DNA of 39,560 nucleotides from Opitutia bacterium (GTDB taxonomy: Bacteria; Verrucomicrobiota; Verrucomicrobiia; Opitutales; Opitutaceae). The notes beneath the pieces were generated by a model that was given only the letters and a program-made list of their open reading frames with translations, had not been told where the DNA came from and searched no databases. The stretch's first letter is position 1, and the number at the start of each line of letters is the position of its first letter. The position numbers were made by a program, and so were the translations under genes. The stretch lies in contig CANGHW010000038.1 in assembly GCA_947453695.1 (NCBI GenBank), forward strand, positions 1 to 39,560, written 5' to 3'. Below are positions 25,031 to 33,368 of the stretch, one piece after another.

Positions 25031-25861
25031 ATGGTCATCGGCATCCATTTTACCCCGATCGGTCGAACCTATGAAGCGATCCTGCTCGATAACGGCGAGG
25101 TGGACGATTGGAAGCTCACGGAAGACCCGCAGGTAATGGCAAATTGGTGCCGAGACTCGGGCGCGACCGTCGTGGCGGTCGATGGTCCGGCGCAGTGGCG
25201 CGAGGAGGGCGGGCCGTTGCGACGGGCGGACCAGGAACTGCTTGATGCCGGGTTGACGCACCTCTCTACGCCAACGGAGGAGGAGGTGAATCTGTTGCCC
25301 TTTTCGAATCGGATGCGCGCCATGCCGCCGCTCTACGCTGCGTTGAAGCGCACGTTTGCCGCCTACACGGGGAAGATGGTGCGGAGGCGGTTTATGGTGG
25401 AGACGCGGTCGCATCCGGCGATCGGCATCCTCAATGGATTTCCGCTCGAAACGACGGGCGATTACCGCATCCGGCACGAGATCCTCGCCCGGGCGAAAAT
25501 CCCCGTGCGAGCAGTGGGGCCGTGCATGGACGCGATCTGGGCTGCGCTGTCGGCGGAAGCGCTGGTGCAACGGCGGGCCACGGTGGTGGGCGATCGCGCG
25601 GGTGGTTTCGTAGTGCTACCGGCCCTACCGCTGCCGGGCAAGCCGTTGCGCGACAGCGATCCGCGGCCGAAACGGGGGTGGCCGTGCTCGTGTTGCTACG
25701 GCAACCTTTGGGTCTGCGAGGACCATCCGGACATGCCGTTTCGCATTAGCTGTCCGCGCTGCGGTGCGGGAGTCGGGATGCAATGTCACTGCAATCCCTT
25801 CGGACAATTGCAGCCGGACATGGTCATCGTTCCGATCGGGAACCGCCATTCGCGAAATTGA
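25031..25861 (+). CDS. DUF429-like protein with C-terminal zinc ribbon
   Basis: The 276-residue protein has an RNase H-like fold pattern of DUF429: VIGIHFTPIGRTYEAILLDN, VVAVDGPAQWREEGGPLRRA, FSNRMRAMPPLYAALKRTFA and VETRSHPAIGILNGFPLETT. The first strand usually ends in Asp (GIDFT); here it is His (GIHFT), so one expected metal ligand is changed. Residues about 215-260 add a Cys-rich module (PCSCCYGNLWVCEDHPDMPF, then CPRCGAGVGMQCHCNP) that looks like one or two zinc ribbons. Start set at the first RNase H strand. It lies between the two operator copies, downstream of the WYL gene and tandem repeat. Nuclease activity is only a possibility. Confidence 0.72.
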   Translation: MVIGIHFTPIGRTYEAILLDNGEVDDWKLTEDPQVMANWCRDSGATVVAVDGPAQWREEGGPLRRADQELLDAGLTHLSTPTEEEVNLLPFSNRMRAMPPLYAALKRTFAAYTGKMVRRRFMVETRSHPAIGILNGFPLETTGDYRIRHEILARAKIPVRAVGPCMDAIWAALSAEALVQRRATVVGDRAGGFVVLPALPLPGKPLRDSDPRPKRGWPCSCCYGNLWVCEDHPDMPFRISCPRCGAGVGMQCHCNPFGQLQPDMVIVPIGNRHSRN

Positions 25862-26140
25862 GCGTGGGGTGGGGGACGACGGCGCGCGGACGAGCCGCAG
25901 TGTGGCGCGGACGGAGGGCCACGCCGGGGCGGAGCTGAAATGACTTCCCTTGGAGAGGCGCGGAAACTCGTTGGGGGGAAGCCGGGCGACGCCCCGGGCG
26001 GCCTGGGCCAAGGGAAAACGCGGCAAAAGGGCTGAAAAGGAGAGTTTGGGCGGCCCGGGAGCCGACTTGGGGCGAAAATGGGGACGATTTTTTGCGAAAA
26101 AAGAGTGGGACATCGTGGTTTTTCCCGAATTTTCCGGTGC
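25862..26140. other. Gene-free stretch upstream of the WYL-box operon
   Basis: No supported ORF. The first two thirds are GC-rich and unremarkable. From about 26100 the sequence becomes AT-rich and leads into the promoter and operator of the operon at 26255. Confidence 0.6.
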
Positions 26141-26169
26141 TTGATAGGTGTTAAGTAGCTCAAAATAAT
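26141..26169 (+). promoter_or_regulatory. Candidate sigma-70 promoter of the five-gene unknown operon
   Basis: TTGATA (26141-26146), 17-bp spacer, AATAAT (26164-26169). Both hexamers match consensus at five of six. It lies in one of the few AT-rich tracts of the window, and the palindromic box starts 41 bp after the -10, suiting repression by road-block or a 5' leader element. Confidence 0.6.
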
Positions 26170-26210
26170 GATTTTAGGATGCTGATGAGATTTTTGATGC
26201 GTAGTATTAC

Positions 26211-26240
26211 GGTGGGACCGTTTTTGACCCACCCTCTCTG
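26211..26240. promoter_or_regulatory. 30-bp WYL-locus box, copy 2 (putative operator)
   Basis: Exact inverted copy of 23394-23423. The palindromic part is 26211-26233, followed by CTCTCTG. It ends 14 nt before the ATG at 26255, the same distance as copy 1 to its gene. It links the five-gene operon to the WYL regulator. Confidence 0.78.
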
Positions 26241-26254
26241 ATATTCTCTGGGGC

Positions 26255-26455
26255 ATGAACTCTTCATCCTCTCGCAAAACCTACGGCACGCTCCCTCTCA
26301 CTCCCGCGATCATCGGCGGCATCCAACTCGAGTTTGCCATGATCGAAGCGCCTGCGCCCCGCGTGCGTTTCCTTAATTTTCCCTGCGTCGATGTGGCGCC
26401 CACCGCGGCTGAACTCCGCCGGACCCGCCGCCAGAAACGCGATATCGCCGCCTGA
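26255..26455 (+). CDS. Small unrecognised protein, first gene of the WYL-box operon
   Basis: The 66-residue protein begins MNSSSSRKTYGTLPLTPAII and ends with a basic helix (AAELRRTRRQKRDIAA). No known motif. Support comes from position: it starts 14 nt after the shared 30-bp box and behind a good promoter. CTGGGG precedes the ATG. The basic tail could contact nucleic acid. About 225 bp without a clear ORF or hairpin separate it from the next gene. Confidence 0.6.
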   Translation: MNSSSSRKTYGTLPLTPAIIGGIQLEFAMIEAPAPRVRFLNFPCVDVAPTAAELRRTRRQKRDIAA

Positions 26456-26680
26456 GGGCGCCGGAGGCGCCCAGGGGCGGGAAGATGGAAGATGGGAGAT
26501 AGGAGATGGAGGAAGGCCTCTAACCCGAAGCCCGAGATCCCAACGCCCAGCGCCCAGACCCAAGACCCTAGATCCACGACCTGAGCTCTCCCCTCGCCCC
26601 CTCACCCCGAATCCTTTTCCGAACCCTTTGGCCTATGTCGGGCCATTATTAACAAACACAAAAAACGAAAGATAGATGCC

Positions 26681-27448
26681 ATGAACACCCGTCAGAAGAA
26701 CAAAGTGCAAAGTCACAAAACGCGGATTCATTTTTTGAAGACCGCGCCGGAAATTGCCCAGATCAAGGGGCTGCCGGCCAAGTTGGAGGCCTATGGTCGG
26801 AAGATCAGTCGGCTGGATACGCTCACCGTGATCCAAAACGAGCGGACCCGCACGGCGGCGGCGCGCGATGCAAGCCACGATGAAATGCGAGAGACGTCGC
26901 TGATGATCTCGGGCGTGGCGTTGAGCTATGCGGACGAGAAAGAGGTGCCGGGTCTCGCCGAGCAGGTGAAGTTGAGCCCCAATGACTTCGCCCAAGCACG
27001 GCTGGATGATCGCGTGCAGTTGGCGCAACAACTCCATGCGGCGGTGCTGCCGCTGGTGCCGGAGCTGGTGGAGTATGGGATCACCGACGAATCGATGGAT
27101 GATTTCCGCGCGACGATTGATCGGGCGGCTGCGGCGTTGCCCCTCACGCGCGCCGCCGAGGCCGATCGCCGGGTGGCGACGCGCGAGATCAACGTCGCGA
27201 TTCGCGGACTCGATGAGTTGGAGAAGAACCAGATCCTGCCCTTGCTGCTGCCGCTGAAGAAGAGCCATCCGGAAGTCTACCAACGCTACCTGGTCTGCCG
27301 CGAAGTGCTTGATCGTCCGGGCGCGCGGGCCGGGGGCGACAAGAAGGACGAGGCTCCGGTCGGCGAGGCGACGGAGGGTGCATCCACTGCGCCCGCCGTG
27401 GTCGCGAAGACCACGCCCGGAGCAGAGAGCCCGGCGAAGGCCGCTTAG
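26681..27448 (+). CDS. Unrecognised helical protein
   Basis: The 255-residue protein is nearly all predicted helix in residues 1-205 (LKTAPEIAQIKGLPAKLEAY, LAEQVKLSPNDFAQARLDDR, LDELEKNQILPLLLPLKKSH), with many charged residues and no signal peptide or membrane segment. The last 45 residues are low-complexity Ala/Pro/Lys/Glu and probably disordered. I recognise no family. The helix content and lack of catalytic motifs suggest a structural or adaptor protein. It is second in the WYL-box operon. Confidence 0.75.
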   Translation: MNTRQKNKVQSHKTRIHFLKTAPEIAQIKGLPAKLEAYGRKISRLDTLTVIQNERTRTAAARDASHDEMRETSLMISGVALSYADEKEVPGLAEQVKLSPNDFAQARLDDRVQLAQQLHAAVLPLVPELVEYGITDESMDDFRATIDRAAAALPLTRAAEADRRVATREINVAIRGLDELEKNQILPLLLPLKKSHPEVYQRYLVCREVLDRPGARAGGDKKDEAPVGEATEGASTAPAVVAKTTPGAESPAKAA

Positions 27449-27535
27449 TGAAAAAACCGCGGGGCCGGTCGAGTGAACGGCGCCGCTAAGGTCAGGTGGC
27501 CCTGACTGGTAAGGTCAGGGCGATAGCTGGATCGG

Positions 27536-27565
27536 GCGCCCCCGCCGCACGGGCGGCGGGGGCGC
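27536..27565. repeat. 13-bp perfect inverted repeat between operon genes
   Basis: GCGCCCCCGCCGC and its complement are separated by ACGG, giving a very stable hairpin. No T-run follows, so it is not a standard terminator. A smaller inverted pair CCCTGAC/GTCAGGG (27500-27520) precedes it. The hairpin may set relative expression of the flanking genes or protect mRNA ends. The whole gap 27449-27699 holds no supported gene. Confidence 0.7.
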
Positions 27566-27699
27566 TGCGATCAGAAGAGAACGAACGCAGGTGGGTCGTG
27601 GACCCCGCGCGACATGACGCGCCCAAGCAAGATAGACGGCGAGGCCGGAGCGATGAACGCCCGGGCGTCCGTGAACCGAGACCAGGAATTTTTGCCCCT

Positions 27700-28773
27700 A
27701 TGAACACTGATTTGATCCTCGAGAGTGAAGCCCCGCGCGTGATGCGGAAGGCTCGGCGCAGGCTGGCCCGGACGCGGCGGTCGGACGGGCGCGCGGGCAC
27801 CATGGCGTCGCGGACGAAGAAGTTTGTCTACAAGCGCGCGACCTTTGCCGTGGAGCCGGAGCCGCGCTCGCTCGAGGACTTGCTCAACGAAGCCTGGCGG
27901 GCGACGGCGGAAGAGAGCGGTCGCCGCCGGCAGATCACGGAAGTGGAGTCGGGGGCCTGTGTGATCACGCGGTGCCGCACGCAGGCGCGGGGCATGACGT
28001 TTTTCGAGCTGCTCACCTTTACGCCGGGCATGAAGGCGCTGGCGGCGAAGGTGGATTTCACGCGGCCGACCTTCGACGTGGAGGAACATGATTTGAAGAA
28101 TGCGGCGGGGCTGCGGCTGGAGCTGATCCAGACCATCGCGTTTGTGGCGGTGGCGGGAAATCACGTGGTGTTGCTGCCCTCGGCGGAGCTGCGGAGTGCG
28201 GAGATCGAGGCGCATTTGAACTGGCTCCTCGGTCCGGCGACGCAGACGCTCGCGGCGCCGCAGGCGGTGCGGCTCTCGAACCGGATCTCGCCGGCCAAGG
28301 AGGAGGAAGTGAAAAGCGCCACGCAGATCCAGTTTGCCACCGACCTCACGCTCGCGGCGACCGAGGGGCCGGGCGGGGAGAGCCGGATCCGACCGCAGGG
28401 ACTGAATTGGACGGGACTGCGGGCACTGTTGAACGGGCTCGGGCCGCGGATGGCGGACGTGACGACGGAACTCGAACTCGCCGGGCTGACCGAGCCCACG
28501 CCGGTGGGAATCAATATCGCGCTCAGCTGGCCGCAACCCCGGCGGGGGCAGCGCCATGAAGTGCTGGACCGCATCGCGACCGGGCTGCGCCACCTGGACA
28601 CGGAAATCGATTTCAAGATCAAGACTCTGCACGGCTGGATCACGAAACAGGATCTGCTGCTTGAGCGGATGAAGACGGTGCGCTGCCGGGACGAGCGACC
28701 GGTGCGCGAGCATCTCTGGGAGGCGATCAGCGCATGGCTCGTGAGCCTGCAGGAAGCCGGGGAGATCGCGTGA
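27700..28773 (+). CDS. Unrecognised protein, central gene of the WYL-box operon
   Basis: The 357-residue protein starts MNTDLILESEAPRVMRKARR, a basic N-terminal tail (RKARRRLARTRRSDGR), followed by a globular region. Segments such as ITEVESGACVITRCRTQARG, FVAVAGNHVVLLPSAELRSA and EIEAHLNWLL suggest mixed alpha/beta. The C-terminus ends in HLWEAISAWLVSLQEAG. No membrane helix, no Walker or nuclease motif. The ATG at 27700 is preferred because in-frame sequence back to 27496 covers the hairpin region and looks non-coding. It is the largest protein of the operon and the best candidate effector, but I cannot assign a function. Confidence 0.75.
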   Translation: MNTDLILESEAPRVMRKARRRLARTRRSDGRAGTMASRTKKFVYKRATFAVEPEPRSLEDLLNEAWRATAEESGRRRQITEVESGACVITRCRTQARGMTFFELLTFTPGMKALAAKVDFTRPTFDVEEHDLKNAAGLRLELIQTIAFVAVAGNHVVLLPSAELRSAEIEAHLNWLLGPATQTLAAPQAVRLSNRISPAKEEEVKSATQIQFATDLTLAATEGPGGESRIRPQGLNWTGLRALLNGLGPRMADVTTELELAGLTEPTPVGINIALSWPQPRRGQRHEVLDRIATGLRHLDTEIDFKIKTLHGWITKQDLLLERMKTVRCRDERPVREHLWEAISAWLVSLQEAGEIA

Positions 28774-28829
28774 GCGCCAGCGGACGGCGCACGAAGTTTT
28801 AACCACCAAAACCAAATAACCTAAAATCC

Positions 28830-29351
28830 ATGATAACGAATATCCAGGACGAGGCCGGAGCCGAAGTGAAGTCGATCAACCCCACCGCGCCCGCACCGGG
28901 CGACAGTGAGGGACCGGCGGCAAATCGGGCGGGCGACGAGCTGAGCGAGCGAAGGGCCGGCGGAGCCGAACGGCAGTATCCATCGCGGTGCTACACCCCG
29001 GAGCGCGAGCCGGAAAGGAACGGTGTCAGCAGTAAATTCGGGGCCTTTCTGCGGTGGCGCCAGCGTCAGCGCACGGGGCACGGCGGCACGCTGCGGGCCC
29101 GGGCCTATAGTGCGATTCAGGGCGAGCCGCTGAAGAAGGTCCGCCCGGAGCGGTGGATGAGTGACGAAGAGAGGGCTCGCGATGCGGCGCTCAAGCAGAG
29201 TGCGGCGGCGCTGTTTCGCCAGACGCTCTACGGCAGCCAGAGCGGGAAGTGCGACTTGGAGTCGGTGGCGCGGAGCGTGCCGGGGGAGAGCGGAACGTTT
29301 TGCGCGTTTTGCTCCTCGTCGCGGCCCTGCCGATTTCGGGGACTGCCATGA
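28830..29351 (+). CDS. Unrecognised protein, coupled to a membrane protein
   Basis: The 173-residue protein has a charged, Pro/Gly/Glu-rich first half that looks disordered, then SSKFGAFLRWRQRQRTGHGG, ERWMSDEERARDAALKQSAA and a Cys-containing end (GTFCAFCSSSRPCRF) with CxxC. Zinc binding is possible but unproven. Its stop overlaps the next start (ATGA, 29348-29351), so the two products are probably made in step. Fourth gene of the WYL-box operon. Confidence 0.62.
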   Translation: MITNIQDEAGAEVKSINPTAPAPGDSEGPAANRAGDELSERRAGGAERQYPSRCYTPEREPERNGVSSKFGAFLRWRQRQRTGHGGTLRARAYSAIQGEPLKKVRPERWMSDEERARDAALKQSAAALFRQTLYGSQSGKCDLESVARSVPGESGTFCAFCSSSRPCRFRGLP

Positions 29352-29872
29352 TCCGCGTGCTTCCCTTTGGCGTGGCGGCGGCGGCCGGGATGTGGGCGGG
29401 CGTTCTGGCGTCCGAATGGGTGAGCCTACCCCAAGTGGCGGCGCTGGCCGCCGCGATGGGCGCGCTGAACGCGGGCTACAGCGCATGGGCGGAGAAAATT
29501 GATACAAAGCTCGGGGAACTCGACCGCCTGGCCGTGGCGGAGCGGCGCGTGCAGCAGCGGTTGACGGAGCGAATCCGGGCGAGGCGGGCGCGGCTCGTGG
29601 CCAAGCGCGTGGCGGTATTTATCGCCGGCGTGCTGGCGATGGCGGCGGCGGGGATTTTTCCGCTGGCGCCCAATGAAACCCTGCAGGCCGTGAGCATCAT
29701 CGTGAGCATGAGCGGCGCGGCGGTGGGAGCGGTGGGCTGCGTGCTGTTGTTTATTGAGTCGACCGAGCTCGATGAGCGGGTGGCGGAACTGCAGCGCTAT
29801 GTGGACCGGCTGAATGCGAGCACGGCCGAGGCGGCGCGGATCAAAGCAGCGGGCCAGCGGGAACGAAGCTGA
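29348..29872 (+). CDS. Small membrane protein with coiled-coil segments
   Basis: The 174-residue protein has two N-terminal membrane stretches (VLPFGVAAAAGMWAGVLASE and VAALAAAMGALNAGYSAWA), a charged helix (LDRLAVAERRVQQRLTERIR), two further membrane helices (VAVFIAGVLAMAAAGIFPL and VSIIVSMSGAAVGAVGCVLL) and a C-terminal coiled coil (LDERVAELQRYVDRLNAST). No enzymatic motif. The ATG at 29348 is chosen for its overlap with the upstream stop. As the only membrane protein of the operon it may anchor a complex. It ends 16 bp before the convergent GNAT gene. Confidence 0.75.
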   Translation: MIRVLPFGVAAAAGMWAGVLASEWVSLPQVAALAAAMGALNAGYSAWAEKIDTKLGELDRLAVAERRVQQRLTERIRARRARLVAKRVAVFIAGVLAMAAAGIFPLAPNETLQAVSIIVSMSGAAVGAVGCVLLFIESTELDERVAELQRYVDRLNASTAEAARIKAAGQRERS

Positions 29873-29888
29873 CGGGCGCAGCGAGCGG

Positions 29889-30554
29889 CTAGAGCAGGGC
29901 TTCAAAGTAGAGCAACGGGACACCGCGATAGTTGGCTTGGCCGACGGAGCGGAAGCCGCATTTGCGGTAAAACTCACCTGCGCCGGCGCTCGCGGCGTAG
30001 GCATCGAGGCAGAGACTGTGCGCCGGCCAGGCGCGGGCGACGGAGAACGCGTGCGCGAGACACTGGCGCCCGATGCCCTGACGTTGCCGGGCCGGGGCGA
30101 CGGCCATGGTGGTGAGGTAGAGCGGGCGCGGGACGGGGGTGAAAAAGGCGCGATCGATGGCCCAGGGCTTCTTGGTCGCGAGGCGGAAAGTGGCAATGAG
30201 CTCACCGGCCGCGCGGGCGAGGAAGATCGAGCAGGTCGCAGCCGGTGGAGCGGGTCGGCGAGCAGCGACGGGGCGGCCCCGGTTGGCGTGGGGCAGTCGT
30301 TGGCCCGGCCCAGCGGACAGGAGAAGAGCATCCTCCGACGGCTGTCTGCTCGCCTCGGCACCGCGCTCTTCTGCATCCACCTGCCGGAGGCCGACGGATG
30401 ACGGACGGAGATCGGCCAGCACGCCCAGCTCCGTGCAGCGGGCTTGCCACGGGCCGGGGCCGAAGCGGGCGACGAGGTCGGCCGAGGCGGCATTGCGCAA
30501 AAAAGCCACGTCCGGGGCATCGGACGTGGCTGCGAGATTGAACGTGAGGCGCAT
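29889..30554 (-). CDS. GNAT-family N-acetyltransferase with an internal insert
   Basis: The 221-residue protein has the acetyl-CoA binding motif A MAVAPARQRQGIGRQCLAHA (about 155-174) and a typical end GAGEFYRKCGFRSVGQANYR. The N-terminus (LAATSDAPDVAFLRNAASAD) is also family-like. Residues about 51-109 are an Arg/Pro/Ser-rich stretch that separates DLR from IFLARAAGEL, which normally lie close together. The excess of about 59 codons suggests an in-frame inserted repeat (30228-30404). The substrate is unknown. It lies 37 bp downstream of accC on the same strand, so it may be co-transcribed. Confidence 0.78.
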   Translation of the reverse strand: MRLTFNLAATSDAPDVAFLRNAASADLVARFGPGPWQARCTELGVLADLRPSSVGLRQVDAEERGAEASRQPSEDALLLSAGPGQRLPHANRGRPVAARRPAPPAATCSIFLARAAGELIATFRLATKKPWAIDRAFFTPVPRPLYLTTMAVAPARQRQGIGRQCLAHAFSVARAWPAHSLCLDAYAASAGAGEFYRKCGFRSVGQANYRGVPLLYFEALL

Positions 30555-30591
30555 GGGCGCGGTGTGCGCCGGCCGGAGGACGGGAGGTCGG

Positions 30592-31956
30592 TTAAGAGAA
30601 CAAGTCCGGCGTGGTGCGGCTCATGAAGTCTTCCATGTAGGCGGTGGTCGCCTTTCCCTCGATGAAGACGGGATCGGCCATGATCGCGCGGTGGAGCGGA
30701 ATCGTGGTCTTGATGCCGCGCACGAGATATTCGCTGAGGGCACGATACATGCGCTCGAGCGCGACCTTGCGGGTCGAGCCGTAGCTGATGAGCTTGCCGA
30801 TCATGGAATCGTAATAGGGCGGGATGGTGTAGCCGGAGTAGACGTGGGAGTCGACGCGGACGCCGTGACCGCCGGGGGCGTAGTAGAGACCGATCGTGCC
30901 CGGGGACGGGGCGAAATTGCGGGCCGGGTCCTCGGCATTGATGCGGCACTCGATGGCGTGCTTCTCGAACTTGATGTCGCCCTGGTCGAAATCGAGCTTC
31001 TCGCCATTGGCGACGCGGATCTGCTGCTTGATCAGGTCGATGCCGGTCACTTCTTCCGTGACGGGATGCTCCACCTGGATGCGGGTGTTCATCTCGATGA
31101 AGTAATAGTTACCCTTGGCATCGACGAGGAACTCAATGGTGCCGGCGTTTTCGTAGGCGGCGGCCTCGGCGGCTTTGATGGCGTGCTTGCCCATCTTTTT
31201 GCGCAGATCGGAGGTGAGGAACGGCGAAGGAGACTCCTCAATGAGCTTTTGGTGGCGGCGCTGGACGGAGCAGTCGCGCTCGCCGAGGTGGACGATCTTG
31301 CCGTGGCTGTCGCCCAGGATCTGAAACTCGATGTGGCGGGGCTTCTCGATGTAGCGCTCAATGTAGACGGCGCCGTTGCCGAAGGCCTTTTCGGCTTCGC
31401 CGCGGGCCACGTGGTATTCCTTGGCGAAGGAAATGTCGTTGTGCGCAATGCGCATGCCGCGACCACCGCCGCCGGCGACGGCCTTGATGATGACCGGGTA
31501 GCCGATCTTGCGGGCGACCTTGACGGCTTCGGACTCGTTTTCGACCGGGCCATCGGAGCCGGGAACGATCGGCACACCGGCCTTGCGCACGGTGTCCTTG
31601 GCGACGGCTTTGTCGCCCATCATCTTGATCGATTGGGACTTGGGCCCGATGAACTTGATGTTACAGGACTCGCATTGTTCGGCGAATTTGGCGTTTTCCG
31701 ACAGGAAGCCGTAGCCCGGGTGGATCGCGTCGACGTCGGCGATCTCGGCCGCGCTGATGATGCGATCGGCCCGGAGGTAGCTATCGGCGCTCTTGGGGCC
31801 GCCGATGCAAATGGCCTCATCGGCGAGCTGCACGTGGAGCGATTGGACGTCGGCTTCGGAGTAGACCGCGAGGGTCTTGATGCCGAGTTCGCGACAGGCG
31901 CGGACGATCCGGAGGGCGATTTCGCCACGGTTGGCGATGAGAATTTTTTGAATCAT
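30592..31956 (-). CDS. accC: Acetyl-CoA carboxylase, biotin carboxylase subunit AccC
   Basis: The 454-residue protein has the canonical start [20 protein letters not shown], the ATP-grasp glycine loop [11 protein letters not shown], the [12 protein letters not shown] and [16 protein letters not shown] segments, the catalytic [20 protein letters not shown], and a normal C-terminal domain. It carboxylates biotin on AccB with ATP and bicarbonate, starting malonyl-CoA synthesis for fatty acids. The ATG at 31956 is chosen over one seven codons upstream because family proteins begin here. It is 100 bp downstream of accB. Confidence 0.96.
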   Translation of the reverse strand: MIQKILIANRGEIALRIVRACRELGIKTLAVYSEADVQSLHVQLADEAICIGGPKSADSYLRADRIISAAEIADVDAIHPGYGFLSENAKFAEQCESCNIKFIGPKSQSIKMMGDKAVAKDTVRKAGVPIVPGSDGPVENESEAVKVARKIGYPVIIKAVAGGGGRGMRIAHNDISFAKEYHVARGEAEKAFGNGAVYIERYIEKPRHIEFQILGDSHGKIVHLGERDCSVQRRHQKLIEESPSPFLTSDLRKKMGKHAIKAAEAAAYENAGTIEFLVDAKGNYYFIEMNTRIQVEHPVTEEVTGIDLIKQQIRVANGEKLDFDQGDIKFEKHAIECRINAEDPARNFAPSPGTIGLYYAPGGHGVRVDSHVYSGYTIPPYYDSMIGKLISYGSTRKVALERMYRALSEYLVRGIKTTIPLHRAIMADPVFIEGKATTAYMEDFMSRTTPDLFS

Positions 31957-32056
31957 GTCGGTTAAACAAGAAACCACCCGACCGGGTCGATCTGGCCGCG
32001 CGCGAGGCGAGGTGGCGATCGACGGAGGGGTGGCTTAACTGCGGTCGTGGAGTGAG

Positions 32057-32545
32057 TTAGCCCTGCTTTACTTTGAACAGGCGCTGGCCGTATTCGACGG
32101 GTTGGCCGTTTTCGACCAGGACCTCGAGGACGGTGCCTTTGACCTCAGATTGGATCTCGTTCATGATCTTCATCGCTTCGATGATGCACACGACCGAGGT
32201 CTCGGTGACTTTGGTGCCCGTATCGGCGAAGGCTTTGCTCTCCGGGGAGGCAGCGCGGTAGAAAGTGCCCACCATGGGCGACTTCACGTAGACCACATTG
32301 GCTTCTTCGGCCGGAGCGGCCGCCGCGGGAGCCGCTGCGATCGGGGCAGCCGCCGGAAGCGGAATGGGGGGATTAGTGTCTAATCCCGGAAAGGGAGAGT
32401 TGGACCCCCGGTTCGAAGAGATGATCGGGACACCGTTGGTGCCGCGACGAATCTTGAGCTTAAAGCCCTCTTCTTCGACCGCAAACTCAGTGAGCTCCGA
32501 GCGCTTCATGAGGTCGATGATTTGTTTAATTTGTTTTAGGTCCAA
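32057..32545 (-). CDS. accB: Biotin carboxyl carrier protein AccB
   Basis: The 162-residue protein starts at TTG. The N-terminal helix ([20 protein letters not shown]) and GFKLKIRRG are typical. The Ala/Pro linker (about 60-82) follows, then the biotinyl domain ([28 protein letters not shown]) with the biotinylated Lys near 126. It carries carboxybiotin from AccC to the carboxyltransferase. In the linker, residues about 53-59 are encoded by a perfect 8-bp inverted repeat. First gene of the minus-strand accB-accC unit. The upstream gap is long and gene-free. Confidence 0.94.
   Translation of the reverse strand: MDLKQIKQIIDLMKRSELTEFAVEEEGFKLKIRRGTNGVPIISSNRGSNSPFPGLDTNPPIPLPAAAPIAAAPAAAAPAEEANVVYVKSPMVGTFYRAASPESKAFADTGTKVTETSVVCIIEAMKIMNEIQSEVKGTVLEVLVENGQPVEYGQRLFKVKQG
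32369..32387. repeat. Short perfect palindrome in the accB linker
   Basis: GGGATTAG-TGT-CTAATCCC (8-bp stem, 3-nt loop) lies inside accB, in the flexible linker before the biotinyl domain. It resembles the palindromes embedded in xylG and creD in placement, though not in sequence. Confidence 0.6.
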
Positions 32546-33368
32546 AAGAAGCCTTGGTTGAATTGGAATCTGGCTGTCGATGGTTAGTTCTCTAACTCGA
32601 AGGATCGTTCAAAACTAAACGCCGGAGCCACGCAATATCTGTTTTTGGCGGTGGGCGGCCGGAGTAGGTTGAGGATGGGTCAATTTGGCTGAAAAGCGCC
32701 TAAAATGGCCTAAAATGACCTAAAAACCGGGTGAAAGCGGGTGTTTTGTGGCCTGAATGCCGAGCACATACCGGCCATTTGCGGCAAAAGAGGGGGGAGG
32801 AAATACCCGAAAATGGGGGTGTTTCGTGGGTTTCGACTGAAGGCGAAATCTGGCCGAAGTCCAAATCCGGGGTCGGGCGGAAAAGGGGAGAAGGGAGGTG
32901 AGGGAGGCCGAAATGGGCCGCAAACTACGCCGAAAGAGGAGGGCGTAAATTGAGGGAATGGGGTCTGATTTGGGCCAAAACGGAGGTGCTTGGGCTATCT
33001 AAGATTGAGGCGCGCTTGACCCCCAATCGGAGGCCGGGCGGCTCATTTTTGGGCGGCCGGGGGCCGGGAAGGGGCGAAAAAACGTGCAGATCCGGCCTCA
33101 GACCGGGGTTCACCGAAGCCCTAATCTGGTCTCGGATTGAGGCCGGAAACGGGCGGAATACCCGCGTCCGACCGCGTTTGGACGCAAACGGACAGGCTTT
33201 CGACCACCGATTGCGCGGGTAAACCCGGATAAGACCTACCCCATCCGTGCCCCACGGTAAAATCCGTGGTTGTGGTCTGAAGGGTGGGGGAAGTGGGGAG
33301 ACGAGCGGAGCCGGAGCAGGGGCAGGGGGGCGGCTGGCGATGGCCCACGCATGGCCGGAAAGGGGCAC
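32546..33368. other. Gene-free region upstream of accB
   Basis: About 820 bp with no ORF that looks coding. The plus strand is purine-rich, with many GGGG/GAAA runs. Near 32697-32727 CCTAAAA occurs three times at about 10-13 bp spacing. The accB promoter should be in its left part. Short ORFs here (for example 32741-32953) are Gly/Lys/Arg-rich and unsupported. I see no RNA gene. Confidence 0.6.

Noticed and set aside
27496..27699. Upstream start for the 357-residue gene
   Set aside because: The region encodes through a strong hairpin and has intergenic composition; the ATG at 27700 begins normal protein sequence.
27571..28815. 414-codon open frame antisense to the 357-residue gene
   Set aside because: It is Arg/Pro/His-rich and contains no motif. 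The plus frame has normal amino-acid composition and fits the operon.
32741..32953. 70-codon ORF upstream of accB
   Set aside because: It has low-complexity Gly/Lys/Arg composition, no ribosome site and no neighbour coupling.
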